A stretch of DNA of 64,000 nucleotides from Cantharellus purpuraceus (Eukaryota > Basidiomycota > Agaricomycetes > Cantharellales > Hydnaceae): assembly GCA_025174535.1 (NCBI GenBank), contig JALBUN010000034.1, positions 1,200,001 through 1,264,000 on the forward strand, in the 5' to 3' direction. Positions 33,360 to 45,102 of this stretch are shown here, in pieces (position 1 is the first letter of the stretch; each line of letters starts with the position of its first letter). Made by a program: the position numbers and the translations under genes. The notes below the pieces were generated by a model, which was not told the origin of the DNA, made no database searches, and worked only from the letters and a program-made list of their open reading frames with translations.

Positions 33360-33694
33360 TGACTCATTTTCAATCACATGACTCATTTCAATCTCCGACT
33401 CAATCTGGTCACCACTGCCAGTAAATCCTCAATATCTTCACAACCACTGCACCTCCTGAATCCATTTTCAGTGGAGAGTTCAATAGAAGCTGTGCCTACC
33501 CATAGCTGTGCTGATCATCCCGGGAAATGAAGTATTGACCGAGTTATTTGGGTAATGGTGACTCATGCAATGACTGCCATGACTCATGCTATGACTCCTT
33601 CCATGACTCATACCATGACTCCTGTGATTACTCATACTATGACTCCTGCTCTGAGTCACACTATGACTCCATCCATGACTCATGCCATGAGTCA
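33360..33694. promoter_or_regulatory. Cluster of TGASTCA sites in LTR-B
   Basis: Eight exact TGACTCA/TGAGTCA heptamers start at 33360, 33379, 33559, 33580, 33604, 33652, 33676 and 33688, with several TGACTCC near-matches between. TGASTCA is the core bound by Gcn4/Cpc1 and AP-1 type bZIP factors. The array is absent from the LTR-B at 43457. Confidence 0.6.
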
Positions 33695-33935
33695 GAGCAA
33701 ATCCAAGCAGCTCATTGGCTAGGAAACTTCTGATGAAGATCATACAACTCGCCCTCAACGTGGACTCCTATGGGTCCACGACTCGGCAGGCCATAAACAA
33801 TTTTCTAGCACTTACTGGAGTTCATGCTCTTTCTGCTGAACTCCAGGTAAGCAATCCGTAGTATTCTGCCAACACATTAGTATTTAATACACGCTCTTTC
33901 TGCTGAACTCCAGCCTCCGCCTGCCTAAGTTGTTA

Positions 33936-33947
33936 GGTTATGGGCCC
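33936..33947 (+). promoter_or_regulatory. CopE primer-binding site (initiator tRNA-Met anticodon arm)
   Basis: GGTTATGGGCCC directly follows the 5' LTR. It is complementary to the anticodon stem-loop of initiator tRNA-Met (GGGCCCAUAACC in plants, closely similar in fungi), not to the tRNA 3' end. This implies priming by a half-tRNA, as in Drosophila copia. Confidence 0.7.
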
Positions 33948-36144
33948 CGCCAGCGAATCAGAATCACATGCCTTCAAATTTCCAAAGCTCAATGGCCAGA
34001 ACTACTCACTCTGGGCCGAGCACATGCAAGCTGCATTGCAATCTCACTACCTTTGGCTCATAGTCAATGGTATGGAGACTTGTCCAGAAATGCCATCTGG
34101 CACAAAGGTGGCTACCGCAGAATGGAAACTTGAACAGAAGGAAAACATGGACTGGTTGCTGCGTGATCAGGCGGCTCAGGGTCTTATGAAGGGCGCCACT
34201 GAGAGCTCTCAATGGCCACACGTTTCAAAGGCCCAAACTTCAAAGCAGATGTGGGACACGTGGCATGACATGTATGTGACCAATCAGCAACGGATAGATG
34301 TCCACTACTACTTCGAGGAACTATATACGCGGAAGTACGTAGAGACGAGCTCCATGGCTGACCACATCGCTACTATGCTCGACCTCGGACAGAAAATCAC
34401 GGCAGCGGGAGAGATGCTCCCTGATATACATGTCGCTCAAGCGCTCATCCTCTCGCTCCCCCACAATCAGTCATGGGACATCATCAAGATTCAGCTATTT
34501 AGCCTGGAATCACCTAAGCTCACTTCTGCCACTGTCAGCAGCACGCTCATTTCAGAATCCAATCGCCGCTCTAGAGAAAAAGCTAGTGAAACAGCACTAT
34601 TAGCTGGCAAGAAGAAGCACACCGGAGCAAAACCAAAGCCAGATGACGAATGTCGCTACTGTCATGAAAAAGGACATTGGGCTAACAGGTGTCCCAAGCG
34701 TGAGGAAGATGAGAAAAAGAAAGGCAGTGGAGGCACGGCTAACCTCACTGTCAACAACCTCCAGGAGCTAGGAGAATGCCAGATTGGACAGGTATTCATG
34801 GCGGGAGGGACTCCAAAGTTGGCCGAGTTAATATTGGACTGCGGCGCGACATCACACATGTTCTGTGATAAAAGTTTCTTTGTCACTTACTCACCATCAG
34901 GTTCACGCAAATCAATCGCAGTTGGGGATGCCCGCAATATCCCGGTAGCTGGTCACGGTTCAGTTCGGTTCAGAAGCATCTTACCCAAAGGTTTTCGCAC
35001 AATCACTTTACTTGGAGCCCTACATATCCCCACACTCGCTGCAAACTTGGTCAGTCTTGGCAAGTTGCAGCGAGAGGGTGCCTCGGTTACAAGCTATGAC
35101 AGCGGACTATCAGTTTCACTGAAGGGAGACGAGCTGCTTCGTGGATCACTCACCGGTGACAGTGGTACATTGTACCACATCAACTGTCTTGAGATGCAAA
35201 GACACTCCACATACGTCGCAATGAGTGGGAGCCTCCGTCTTTGGCACCGGCGCTTAGGTCATCTGCACCTGGATGCAATCCAAGAGATGTCACAGAAGAA
35301 CCTGGTAGATGGACTCACCATATCATCACTCACAGAATATGACCCTGTGTGTGAAGGATGCGCACTTGGCAAATCACACCAATTACCATTCCCTAAGGCC
35401 AGTAACGCGCGATATAAAAAAATGGACTTACTCGTAGTTGACCTCACTGGTCCGATGTCAGTTGAGACCTGGAGTGGAATGAGATACGCATTTGTTGCTG
35501 TTGAGGTCTCAAGCCGGCTCCCAATAGGGCGGATCCTACAATCGAAGGACGAAGCTGGCACTGCCCTGAAGGAAACGGTGGCTATGTTAGAGCGACAGTC
35601 TGGCAAGTTACTGAAGCGGATTAGATGCGACAATGGTACAGAGTTCACCAAACACCTTGTTGATTCATTTTGCCGCCGCAATGGTGTCGTTTTAGAAACG
35701 ACCGTCCCATATTCACCAGAACAGAATGGGATTGCTGAACGGGCAATTGCCATCTTCTTTGACATGGTCAGATGCATGCTTCACTCAGCGAAAATGGACT
35801 TACGCTATTGGGGGGAAGCCTTCCTATATGCGGTCCACATACGCAGCTGTTCCTATACATCAGCTCTTAAAGGAATGGTTCCACTGCAAGCTTGGTCAGG
35901 AATGAAACCCGACATATCTCACCTCCGAATATTTGGCTCCGTCGCATATGTTAATATCCCGAAGAAACTGCATGGCGGTAAACTGGAAGTTACCTCGGTA
36001 AAGTGCCGCTTGCTGGGCTGGTGGGCTAATGAGACAAAAGGATATCGGCTTGAGGATGTGGAAACCGGGAAACTAATCGCAGCTAGGGACGTACAGTTTA
36101 TTGAGGATCAGATGCCAGGAGATCTTGCTGTGATTGACACCTGA
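33940..36144 (+). CDS. CopE gag-protease-integrase (to first stop)
   Basis: This is 734 codons. The gag-like N-terminus begins with the KLNGQNYSLWAEHM region typical of copia gag. A zinc knuckle, CRYCHEKGHWANRC, lies near residue 233. The aspartic protease has LILDCGATSHMF near residue 300. The integrase follows, with an HHCC finger (WHRRLGHLH, then CEGCALGKSH) and catalytic residues in VVDLTGPMS, CDNGTEFTK and SPEQNGIAERA. The ATG at 33940 lies inside the primer-binding site; a start a little downstream is possible. The TGA at 36142-36144 is in the middle of the expected polyprotein, and the same frame reopens afterwards. It is therefore a decayed polyprotein rather than a natural ORF end. 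Confidence 0.82.
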   Translation: MGPASESESHAFKFPKLNGQNYSLWAEHMQAALQSHYLWLIVNGMETCPEMPSGTKVATAEWKLEQKENMDWLLRDQAAQGLMKGATESSQWPHVSKAQTSKQMWDTWHDMYVTNQQRIDVHYYFEELYTRKYVETSSMADHIATMLDLGQKITAAGEMLPDIHVAQALILSLPHNQSWDIIKIQLFSLESPKLTSATVSSTLISESNRRSREKASETALLAGKKKHTGAKPKPDDECRYCHEKGHWANRCPKREEDEKKKGSGGTANLTVNNLQELGECQIGQVFMAGGTPKLAELILDCGATSHMFCDKSFFVTYSPSGSRKSIAVGDARNIPVAGHGSVRFRSILPKGFRTITLLGALHIPTLAANLVSLGKLQREGASVTSYDSGLSVSLKGDELLRGSLTGDSGTLYHINCLEMQRHSTYVAMSGSLRLWHRRLGHLHLDAIQEMSQKNLVDGLTISSLTEYDPVCEGCALGKSHQLPFPKASNARYKKMDLLVVDLTGPMSVETWSGMRYAFVAVEVSSRLPIGRILQSKDEAGTALKETVAMLERQSGKLLKRIRCDNGTEFTKHLVDSFCRRNGVVLETTVPYSPEQNGIAERAIAIFFDMVRCMLHSAKMDLRYWGEAFLYAVHIRSCSYTSALKGMVPLQAWSGMKPDISHLRIFGSVAYVNIPKKLHGGKLEVTSVKCRLLGWWANETKGYRLEDVETGKLIAARDVQFIEDQMPGDLAVIDT

Positions 36145-38063
36145 GGGGTCATCCCCACACACGCTGAGATTGAGCAACTGGTACCTGAGGACACAAACCA
36201 AGCAGGGAAAGAAAGCGCACCGGTTTCTGAACCGATGCTGAGCCAATCCAAGCCGGCTCACTCCCCAGACGCCCCTGCTGATACCTGCACATCCCCACCT
36301 CCTGAACTAGAGCCAGACCCACCCCACCCATCCAAATGGGCTAATCTCCCACCACATAGTCACCCAACGTGAACCCGAAATCCTGCAACACAATTTGGAA
36401 CGGCGGTGACCGAGGATGAGATAGAGGTGGCTGTGACAACAACCGGTGGAACTCACCGAGCCTTTATTGGATATACCAATGAGCCGCGAACGTACTGCGA
36501 GGCTATGAGGTCACCCTACTCAAAGCAGTGGGAGGAGTCAGTTTCAAGGGAATACAATCAGCTAAAGCAAACGGATACCTTTGAGTGGGTCAAGACGCTT
36601 CCAGAAGGCCAGAAGGCAGTCGGTAGCCGCATCATCTTCAAAAATAAACATGATGGAAACGGCACATTTCTTCAGCATAAATCACACATCGTTGCAAAGG
36701 GATTCTCACAGGTGCCTGGTCAGGACTTCAATGACACGTTTGCATCGGTGGCAAAGTTTAGTACGCTACGCACACTCCTATCCATTGTCGCTCATGAGGA
36801 CCTCGAGTTGCATCAAATAGACGTAGTCGGTGCTTACCTACAGGGTGACCTTGACGAGGAGATCTACATGGAAGTACCTGAAGGGATCAAAGAGAAGGGT
36901 AAAGAAGGCTGGTACTGGAAGCTCAGGAAAGCACTCTATGGCTTGAAGCAGGCAGGACGTCAGTGGAAAACTAGACTGGACAAGGCAATGACTGGACTCA
37001 ACTTTAAGAAGAGCCAGGCAGATGATTGCCTCTACATCCTCCAAGAGGAAGGCACCATCACACTCCTGGTACTCGTGTACGTGGATGATATGGCTGTTGC
37101 TGGACAATCACTCCAAAGGGTTGAGGAGTTCAAGTCGGAACTTCAGAAGATCTTTGATATTACCGACATCGGTGAGCTGAAATATATACTCGGTGTTCAA
37201 GTCGCTCGCAATAGAAAGAAACTCACCATATCCCTGAATCAAACCGCCTATATCACTCAAGTCTTAGCCAAATTTGGCATGCAAGATTGCACGCCCGTCG
37301 TGACCCCACTCACTGTCAAGCATAATTTGTCAGCCTCACAGTCACCTGCTACAGAGGAGGACCACGCAACTTACCTCAGATATGCCAGCGGTCTCTCTTA
37401 CCTGAGATCGTTGGATCCCTGCTATATGCAACACAGATGAGACCTGACATTCAATTTGCCGTCAGTCCCGTTTCACAGTTCGGAGGAAACCCTGGAAAGG
37501 CTCACCTAGAGGCTGCAAAGTGCGTCCTGCGGTATCTGAAGGGGACCGCTCAGTTCACCTTGGCACTTGGGCAGAGAGCCCATGAATCTGTAGACCTAGT
37601 CGGTTGGTCCGATTCGAACTGGGGCGAGGACCCGGACACGCGCCGATCAGTGGGAGGTTTCGTGTTTGACGTCGCCGGAGGATCGGTCTCATGGTCGTCG
37701 AAGAAGCAGCCAACGGTCACGTTATCTACATTAGAAGCTGAGTACATGGCTGCATCGAACGCGACAAAAGAAGCTATATGGTTACAAACCTTACTTGAAG
37801 ACCTGGGGTATCCACCGGTCACGGCCACCGTCCTTCACGCCGATAATCAAGGGTGCATCGCGCTGGCACGAAACCCGGTCACCCACACACGTGCTAAACA
37901 TATTGATATCCACCATCACTTCATCCGAGAACGAGTAGATTGCGGCGAAGTCAACTTACAATACTGTTCTACCAATGATATGTTAGCCGACATATTCACC
38001 AAGCAACTTCTCAGAGACGCGTTTGAAAAATTTAGGGAGCTACTAGGAGTGGGAGACGGTTGA
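36145..38063 (+). pseudogene. CopE reverse transcriptase-RNase H, broken
   Basis: The frame continues from the upstream part. A second TGA lies at 36370-36372. RT is then open (36406 on): the SRIIFKNKHDGNG, KGFSQVPGQDFNDTFA and LVYVDDMAVAG motifs are intact, including YVDD. A 1-nt frame break near 37400 shifts into the RNase H frame (37437-38063), which contains the GWSDSNWGEDPDTRRS and ADNQGCIALARNP motifs and ends before the 3' LTR. The two stops look like CGA to TGA changes. Confidence 0.87.
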
Positions 38064-39531
38064 CATCGTTGAGCACTCGTCAAGTGGGAGTGACGAAGAT
38101 CATACAACTTGCCCTCAACGTGGTCCACGACTTGGCAGGCCATAAACAATTTTCTAGCGCTTACTGGAGTTCACGCTCTTTCTGCTGAACTCCAGGTAAG
38201 CAATCCGTAGTATTCTGCCAACACATTAGTATTTAATACACGCTCTTTCTGCTGAACTCCAGCCTCCACCTGCCTAAGTTGTTAACTTCCACCCCCTTCT
38301 CACATATTCCACTAGCTTCCAGTAGTTTCCATCTATTGATAGGTAGAAGTTTCCAGTAGTATTAGTCAGCTCCTGTAAATACAATATAAAAGGAGCCCAT
38401 TCTGCCTCTGAATAAATAACCATTTCTACCCCATCATTTGCACATCAGTGTGACTAGAGTGACATACAGTGTCATCCTCTATATCTCAGTAACTGTTGGT
38501 TGTCCAGTTCAAGGGTCACTTACAGTTGTGTAACTGTATTTGATTGCACTCGAAGTAGTGATTGTCCTGCTTTGGGCATGAGTGTAGTATCTACCTCGCA
38601 TGACTGAATCTACAGGGTGAGATTGTCTGTCGATAGTCCTGCCATTAGTGCTCTTGTTTAAGTTACTAGTGTGTACTGCCTTTGCAGAGCATTAGAAGCT
38701 TGAACTCATGTGAAGCAGTTGCTAGACTACTTCACACATTGCTGTTACCCGCTTCAGAGTGCCACTGGTTGGACGGTCGGATTCATCCACCTACTTCCTC
38801 TAGCCTCTAAGTGCATTCCCCTCTTTTTGGAATATCTGGACCCCTAAGCGTCCGTGAACTCTAGACTCTGGAAGTCTTATTCATTCCCTACTGCTAAGAA
38901 ATGTATTACCTTCCTGTGTATCGTCTGCATTGACCATTACAATGGATTGTAATCAAAGTACAAATGTTAAATTGTTTCTGGAGTTGTGCTGCAGTAGGAT
39001 TTGATATTCTTCTCAGCTGTTCATTCACGGAATTGTGGTGATTTAGAGTTTGCCCTAACACCATAATTTTGCAGGTTCCAAAACAGGGGGTCAGAACAGA
39101 CTTGGCTTCAGCTTATGTGCTGCGCCCTCACTAATACTGGTGTCTGAGATTTCAGAGACGGAGTACAACTTAGAGAGTTAGGATCGGACTTAGGAACTAG
39201 GCGTGATTCAATATTCAAACTGGGGAATGAAGTCCCCAGTCAGGCAACTTAAATACATATTTTGAAATCTAATAATAATTACTCCAGTGATGGGTCTCCG
39301 AGGCCGACAGCCTTACATGAGTATGTCCGAGTCTGATGGGGACGGATGTCCAGGTTCCTATGGTGATGCTGATGCATCAATTGGAACCGGAGACGGATGG
39401 GCGGAAGCAGCAGTGACAATCGGACAGGTAGATGGAGATGGTGGTTTCCAAATGGAGTATAGATTTTCATATGCATGGGGATCTGAGTGGATTGGATGGG
39501 GATCTGGACATTAATGAATATAGTCATAACA

Positions 39532-42247
39532 GATGGTGACATCAAGGAGGTCAGTGAAGGTATTGTTCATGAACCTTTGGAAGGCGGCTGGAGCATTGGT
39601 TAGTCCAAAGGGCATGACACACCATTCAAAAGATCCATATCGAGTGCAGAAAGTCATTTTCCACTCATTGCCTTCTCGGATGCAGACTAGATGGTAGGCA
39701 TGTCAGAGATCTATTTTGGAATAGATCTTAGCCCTTTGAGGTCTCTCAAGTAGGTCTGCAGTGTGGGGTATTGGGTATCGGTCTTTCTTAGTGATCTTGT
39801 TAAGTCCACGGAAGTCAATGCATAGCCGGAGTGATCCATCCTTTTTGTGGACAAATAGGACCGGAGCTCCATGGGGGATAAGGATGGGCAGATGAAGCCC
39901 ATGGCCAAGTTCTCATCTATGAATGTTTGGAGAGCCAGTAGCTCTTTTTGGGATAGCAAGTAGATAGGGCCAAGCGGAGGGGTGGAGTTGTCATCCAACT
40001 CAATCTTGAGATCATATGGTCGGTGTTCTGCTAGGGAGTCAGCTTTAGACTTGCTGAACACATCAGCAAACTCGTGATACTCCTTAGGAACCATAGATAG
40101 GTCAGGTGGAGTTGATCGGGCAGAACAGGCAGTGAGGAGCATTGGATCGGAGAGGTGAACCTGGAACGTGTGAGAGCCATCCAGTTTGCTTAGTCTGGTG
40201 AAGACCATAGTGTCCACCATCAATATAGACAGAGGGGTAGACAGAGTATCTATCAGAGTGGAGTCAGTGGAGGTGGAAGATAGTTTCGCACCTAAAGTTG
40301 CTGGTGACATTGGGGATGACACAGTCTGTACTGGGGAACGGAATGTGATATGGCCCAGTGCCCAGTCAATCAACGGATTGTAGCAGGTGAGCCAGTTATG
40401 TTTGAGAACCAATGTAAGGTTCTGGATTTCTCTGACAGAAAAATGGATAGACAGATCTATAGCTCATGAAATAACAGCATTAGTAGTGCCATCAAATAAT
40501 TGGAGTGATATCGGAGTTATTGTGAGGGCGACGCTGATGACGAGGCCACAACAACAAGATACTCAATAAGTGAGAGCCGATAAGAAATAATGCCAGCTGG
40601 TACAGCGGATATCCTCAGTCTATACAGCTGTTTCTGATAAATACATGGGACTTACCTGGTACAGCGGATATCCTCAGAGATCAAGCTGAGGGGATCACAC
40701 TGCACCAAGGCGAGTCTTTATACTAAATGATGGAGACGGATAGGAGAACCAAGATAGGGGAGGAAAGATAGGGGAAGTGATAGGGGCAATGAAATAGGGG
40801 AGACGCACCCTGACAGGCTGCGCTGATAGGGGTGTCAAGAGAAAATACTAAAAATAGAATATGACTTATTTGAACCCTGACAGTTATGGTGTATGTATGG
40901 AGTTTATGTAAACTGGAAAAAGAGGAATCAAGGAAATAGTGAGTAGAACCAGAGTCAATTAATGCTTGGATAGCAGTATTGGGAATGGAGTCAGAGTAGA
41001 TGAGGAGGGTGAGGGAGTTGGAGTGGGAAAGAGTGGGTGCATTCAGGCAGACCTCATTTGTTGTACAGGGAGTACCAACACAGCCCTCAGCCCATACAGA
41101 GGCTAGAGGACTGCTTACTATTTTTTTGGGTCCGTTGCCTTGGCATCGGACTTGTCTGTCATGGCATTGGTGGCACAGCCCTTTGCCTTTGCTGCCGACA
41201 AGGTTGCCTTGTTGCAATCCTTGGCTTGGTGGCCAGGTTTTCCACAGAACAGACAGAGGTTGTTGTCCATGCAGCACTGGCGTTCCTGCTGGGTAAGTTT
41301 TCCATCTTTCCCCAGCTTGTTGGAGAGGTCTGGAGTGCTCTTGTGAGCTCCGGAGTTATTGCTGGTGCCGTAGTTGTTCTGACCAGAACCGGAAGCAGCA
41401 GTGTTACCAGTGTTTGACTTCTGGCCTGAGTTGGTAGTGGTCTTCTTATTGGACCCCTTGTTGGACTTTGGGGTCTTGTCTGACGATTTGTCTAATTTGT
41501 TGTTAGCCAAATTTTTGCAGGAGACCTCAGATTGATGTTCCCAATGACAGGTGTCGATGGATTGGGAAAGCTTGCAAAGGTTAACCAAAGTATATGGCTT
41601 ACTGACACGTGATATCTCATCCTTGATGTGGGATGGGAGACCAATGTAAAATTGGCATTGGAGTGTGGTGTCACCCCATTGGACTTTTGGGGCTAGCTGC
41701 TGGAAACTCACAATGTATTTTGCAATTCTGTGATTTTCCTTCATCCAAAGTCGATTGAGTTCATCGGCCTTGGGGTTGTAAGGACTGAAATTGGTCCAAA
41801 GTTTGGAGATGAAGTTGGAGTAGTCTTCTGACCATATCGGGTCATCAGAGTCATTCATGAGCACTGGCTCAAAGTAGTCCAGTGTGGTGCCCTTGAGATA
41901 AGACATGGCAAAGGTGACCTTTGCCTGATCGGATGTGAACATGTTGGGGCGGTCGCAGAAATTCAATCAGCATTGCACCAAGAATGGCTGGAGCTTGCAT
42001 GGGTCGGAGCCGTCAAATGGGTTGGGTTCCTGGACCTTCGTCCAGGACTCAGGAGCTTGTGGGGTATGCTGCTGGCGAGCAGGGAGATGGCTTGCACCAG
42101 ATTCAGGGAGGGCAGAATATTGTCCTCTTCATTGACAGCCTCTATGTGGTCCATCGGTTCTTTGATGACCTCAGGGATGGTGTTGATGCTGGGAGCGGGC
42201 ACCTCGATGGTTCGTGCGTGTTTGGAATTGGTGGTGGATCATGGCAT
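39532..42247 (-). pseudogene. GypA copy A5: RT, protease and gag, broken
   Basis: Right to left: gag N-terminus (start 42247) with a frame break near 41970; capsid-to-zinc-knuckle block still open over 282 codons (41118-41966, CLFCGKPGHQAKDC); T7 on the plus strand (41121-41127), i.e. A7 before the gag stop; and protease with DSGSTHYF. An LTR-D is inserted at 40521-40882 in the protease-RT linker, and a TGA lies near 40465. RT follows (39711-40412). The copy ends within RT at 39531, where a GypA LTR has inserted. Confidence 0.85.
40521..40882 (-). mobile_element. Solo LTR-D
   Basis: This 362 bp LTR has the target duplication GTTAT on both sides (40516-40520 and 40883-40887). It is nearly identical to the LTR-D at 53003. 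Confidence 0.92.
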
Positions 42248-42279
42248 TGGTAGGAGTGAGTACGGCAGTTCGAATATAC

Positions 42280-42798
42280 TGTTACACACTAGGTCCAATT
42301 GGGGGTCAGAGTGACGGTCAGAGTCAGAGCAGGAATTGGGGTGTGTTGTGGGGGTTGGAACAGACTTGGCTTCAGCTTATGTGCTGTGCCCTCACTAATA
42401 CCAGTGTCTGAGATTTCAGAGACAGAGTACGACATAGATAGTTAGGATCAGACTTAGGAGCTAGGCATGATTCAATATTCAAACTGGGGAATGAAGTCCC
42501 CAGTCAGGCAACTTAAATACATATTTGAAATCTAATAATAATAATTACTCCAGTGATGGGTCTCCAAGGCTGACAGCCTTACATGGATATGTCCAAGTCT
42601 GACAGGGATGGATGTCTGGGTTCCTATGGTGATGCTGATGCATCAATCAGAACCAGAGATGGATGGGTGAGATTGGCAGTGACAATCAGACAGATAAATG
42701 GAGATGTGATGGTTTCCAAATGGAGTATAGATTTCATGTGCACGGGGATCTGAGTGGATTGGATGGGGATCTGGGTGTTAATGAATATAGTCATAACA
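42280..42798 (-). repeat. GypA copy A5: 5' LTR
   Basis: This 519 bp LTR is complete at both ends and adjoins gag of A5. Confidence 0.88.
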
Positions 42799-43032
42799 CA
42801 AGGCCAACAGCCTTACATGAGTATGTCTGAGTCTGATGGGGATGGATGTCCAAGTTCCTATGGTGATGCTGATACATCAGTGGAACCAGAGATGGATGAG
42901 CAGGAGCACTGATGATGATCAGATGGACTGATGGAGATGTGATGGTTTCCATAAGGAGTATAGATTTCATGCGTGCAGGGATCTGAGTAGATCAGACAGG
43001 GATCTGGGCATTAATGAATATGGTCATAATAC
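42799..43032 (-). repeat. Diverged GypA LTR fragment
   Basis: This is a truncated, more strongly mutated LTR ending GGTCATAATA, directly abutting the A5 LTR. Confidence 0.7.
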
Positions 43033-43158
43033 TAAGATAAGTATCTTTACAACTCATCACTTCACTACAAACTACAATCCTAAAGCCATGGTGATGGTGA
43101 GACAATCAACCTATTAGTATCATGCAGGCACTACCATTGGGCTGACAAGCTACAGTAT
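43033..43158. other. Short unassigned stretch left of copy A6
   Basis: This 126 bp has no match to the families here. It ends AGTAT, the target duplication of copy A6, so it is the left flank of that insertion. Confidence 0.5.
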
Positions 43159-45102
43159 TGTTATGACTATATTCATTAATGACCAGATCCCCATCCGATC
43201 CACTCAGATCCCCACGCATATGAAATCTATACTCCGTTTGGAAACCACCGCCTCCATCTACCTGTCCAATTGTCACTGCTGCTTCCACCCATCCATCTCC
43301 AGTTCCGATTGATGCATCAGCATCACCATAGGAACCTGGACATCCGTCCCCGTTGGACTCAGACATACTCATGTAAGGCCGTTGGCCTCAGAGACCCATC
43401 ACTGGAGTAATTATTATTAGATTTCAAGATATGTATTTAAGTTGCCTGACTGGGGATGTATGGGAACCACCTTTTCCCTATCAAATTCCATTTATGCAGC
43501 ACCAATGTGCTATTCTTTGCTTTTCCATTCCTAAATATCAGCATATATTTGATGCTTGTACCTGGAATGGACTTATTAAAATATTTTCTATTTTTCCATA
43601 TTTTTCCAGGAATATTCCATGCAGAACTCAGCCCAGAATCATTTATTTCTGCTGTGCTACAGTTGTGGACCCATAGGTGCCCACAAACCTTCTCACAGCC
43701 AGCTATCCACCTTTGGACCAGGGATTCAGCCTGAATTCAAGCTCAGATGTCTCTGATCAATAAATATTCTCTAACTTGACAACCACAGCCTCTCAGGGCA
43801 CTATTTTCCATGCAGATCATCACATGAGATGTGGCTATCCATGGCTGTCCAAACCAGTGCAGAAAACAGGGTGGACACCCTTCTTTTTGCCTGATCAGTG
43901 CCTAGTTCAGGGATCAAATCAGGTGATGGGTGATCAAATCAGGTAATTGCCTTGGAATATTCTACCCCTTTCCATAACATTCTAGCTGTTTCCTTCTATT
44001 ATTAGATAGAACATTCCAGAACCATTATTCAGCTCCTGATCAGTGTCAGTCCAGTGATCAGAACCTGTGATTGGCTTGGAATATTCTACCCCTTTCTTCC
44101 ACCTTCCACAACCTTCCAGTAGTTTCCATCTATTAATAGGTAGAATATTCCAGAAGCATTAGTCAGCCCCTGTAAATACAATATATAAGGAGGCCATTCT
44201 GCCTCTGAAATAGAAACATATCCTACCCATCTTCTGCACACCAGTGTGACTAGAGTGACATACAGTGTCATCCTCTATCTCAGTAACTGTTGATTACCAG
44301 TTCAAGGATCTTTTACAGTTGTGTAACTGTACTTGATTGCACTCGAAGTAGTGATATTCCTGCTTTGGGTGTGAGTGTAGTATCTGCCTCACATGACTAT
44401 GAATCTACAGGGTGAGATTGTCTGTCGATAGTCCTGCCATTAGTGCTCTTGTTTAAGTTACTAGTGTGTACTGCCTTTGCAGAGCATTAGAAGCTTGAAC
44501 TCATGTGAAGCAGTTGCTAGACTACTTCACACATTGCTGTTACCCGCTTCTGAGTGCCACTGGTTGGACGGTCAGATTCATCCACCTACTTCCTTTAGCC
44601 TCTAAGTGCATTCCCCTCTTTTTGGAATATCTGGACCCCTAAGCGTCCGTGAACTCTAGACTCTGGAAGTCTTATTCATTTCTTGCTGCTAAGAAACGTA
44701 TTACTTTTCTGCATATAGTCTGCATTGACCAATACAAAGGATTGTAACCAAAGTACAAACGTTAAATTGTTTCTGGAGTTGTGCTGCAGCAGGGTTTGAC
44801 ATTCTTCTCAGTTGTTCATTCATGGAATTGTGGTGATTTAGAGTTTGCCCTAACACCATAATTTTGCGGGTTCCAAAACAGGGGACTTCATTCCCCAGTT
44901 TGAATATTGAATCACGCCTAGTTCCTAAGTCCGATCCTAACTCTCTAAGTTGTACTCCGTCTCCGAAATCTCAGACACCGGTATTAGTGAGGGCGCAGCA
45001 CATAAGCTGAAGCCAAGTCCATCCCAACCCCCACAACGTGCTCCGACTCCGACCCAACCTCCGACCCAATCTCCGACCCTAAATTGGACCTAGTGCGTAA
45101 CA
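43159..45102 (+). repeat. GypA copy A6: 5' LTR (interrupted by LTR-B)
   Basis: The LTR pieces are 43159-43456 and 44881-45102. The LTR-B insertion point lies in the left arm of the conserved hairpin. Confidence 0.9.
43457..44880 (+). mobile_element. Solo LTR-B, complete
   Basis: This 1424 bp LTR starts TGTATGGGAACC and ends GGTTCCAAAACA, with target duplication GGGGA (43452-43456 and 44881-44885). A TATA-like ATATATAAGG lies near 44183. No internal ORF could be supported. Confidence 0.93.

Larger units (their letters stand above)
33731..38284 (+). mobile_element. CopE, Ty1/copia retrotransposon
   Basis: The 5' LTR is 33731-33935 (205 bp) and the 3' LTR is 38091-38284 (194 bp). They are nearly identical apart from an 11 bp insertion in the 5' LTR. 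The target duplication is ACTTC (33726-33730 and 38285-38289). A single reading frame held gag, protease, integrase, RT and RNase H in copia order, but it now has two TGA stops and one frameshift. A purine-rich CAAGTGGGAG abuts the 3' LTR. Confidence 0.92.
33080..39085 (+). mobile_element. Solo LTR-B, split by CopE
   Basis: The pieces are 33080-33730 and 38290-39085, together about 1447 bp. The start is TATATGGGAAC (TGTATGGG in other copies) and the end is GGTTCCAAAACA, with the target duplication GGGGG (33075-33079 and 39086-39090). A TATA box (AATATAAAAGG) lies near 38385. This is a solo LTR with a copia element inserted in it. Confidence 0.9.
33009..39531 (-). repeat. GypA LTR, minus orientation, split by LTR-B and CopE
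   Basis: The LTR pieces are 33009-33079 and 39086-39531. The left end lacks TGTT at the junction with the GypC LTR. The right end (CATAACA) is inserted into the RT region of copy A5. Confidence 0.82.

Noticed and set aside
33548..33758. His/Ser/Asp-rich frames on both strands in the TGACTCA array
   Set aside because: They are by-products of the short tandem repeat in a non-coding LTR.
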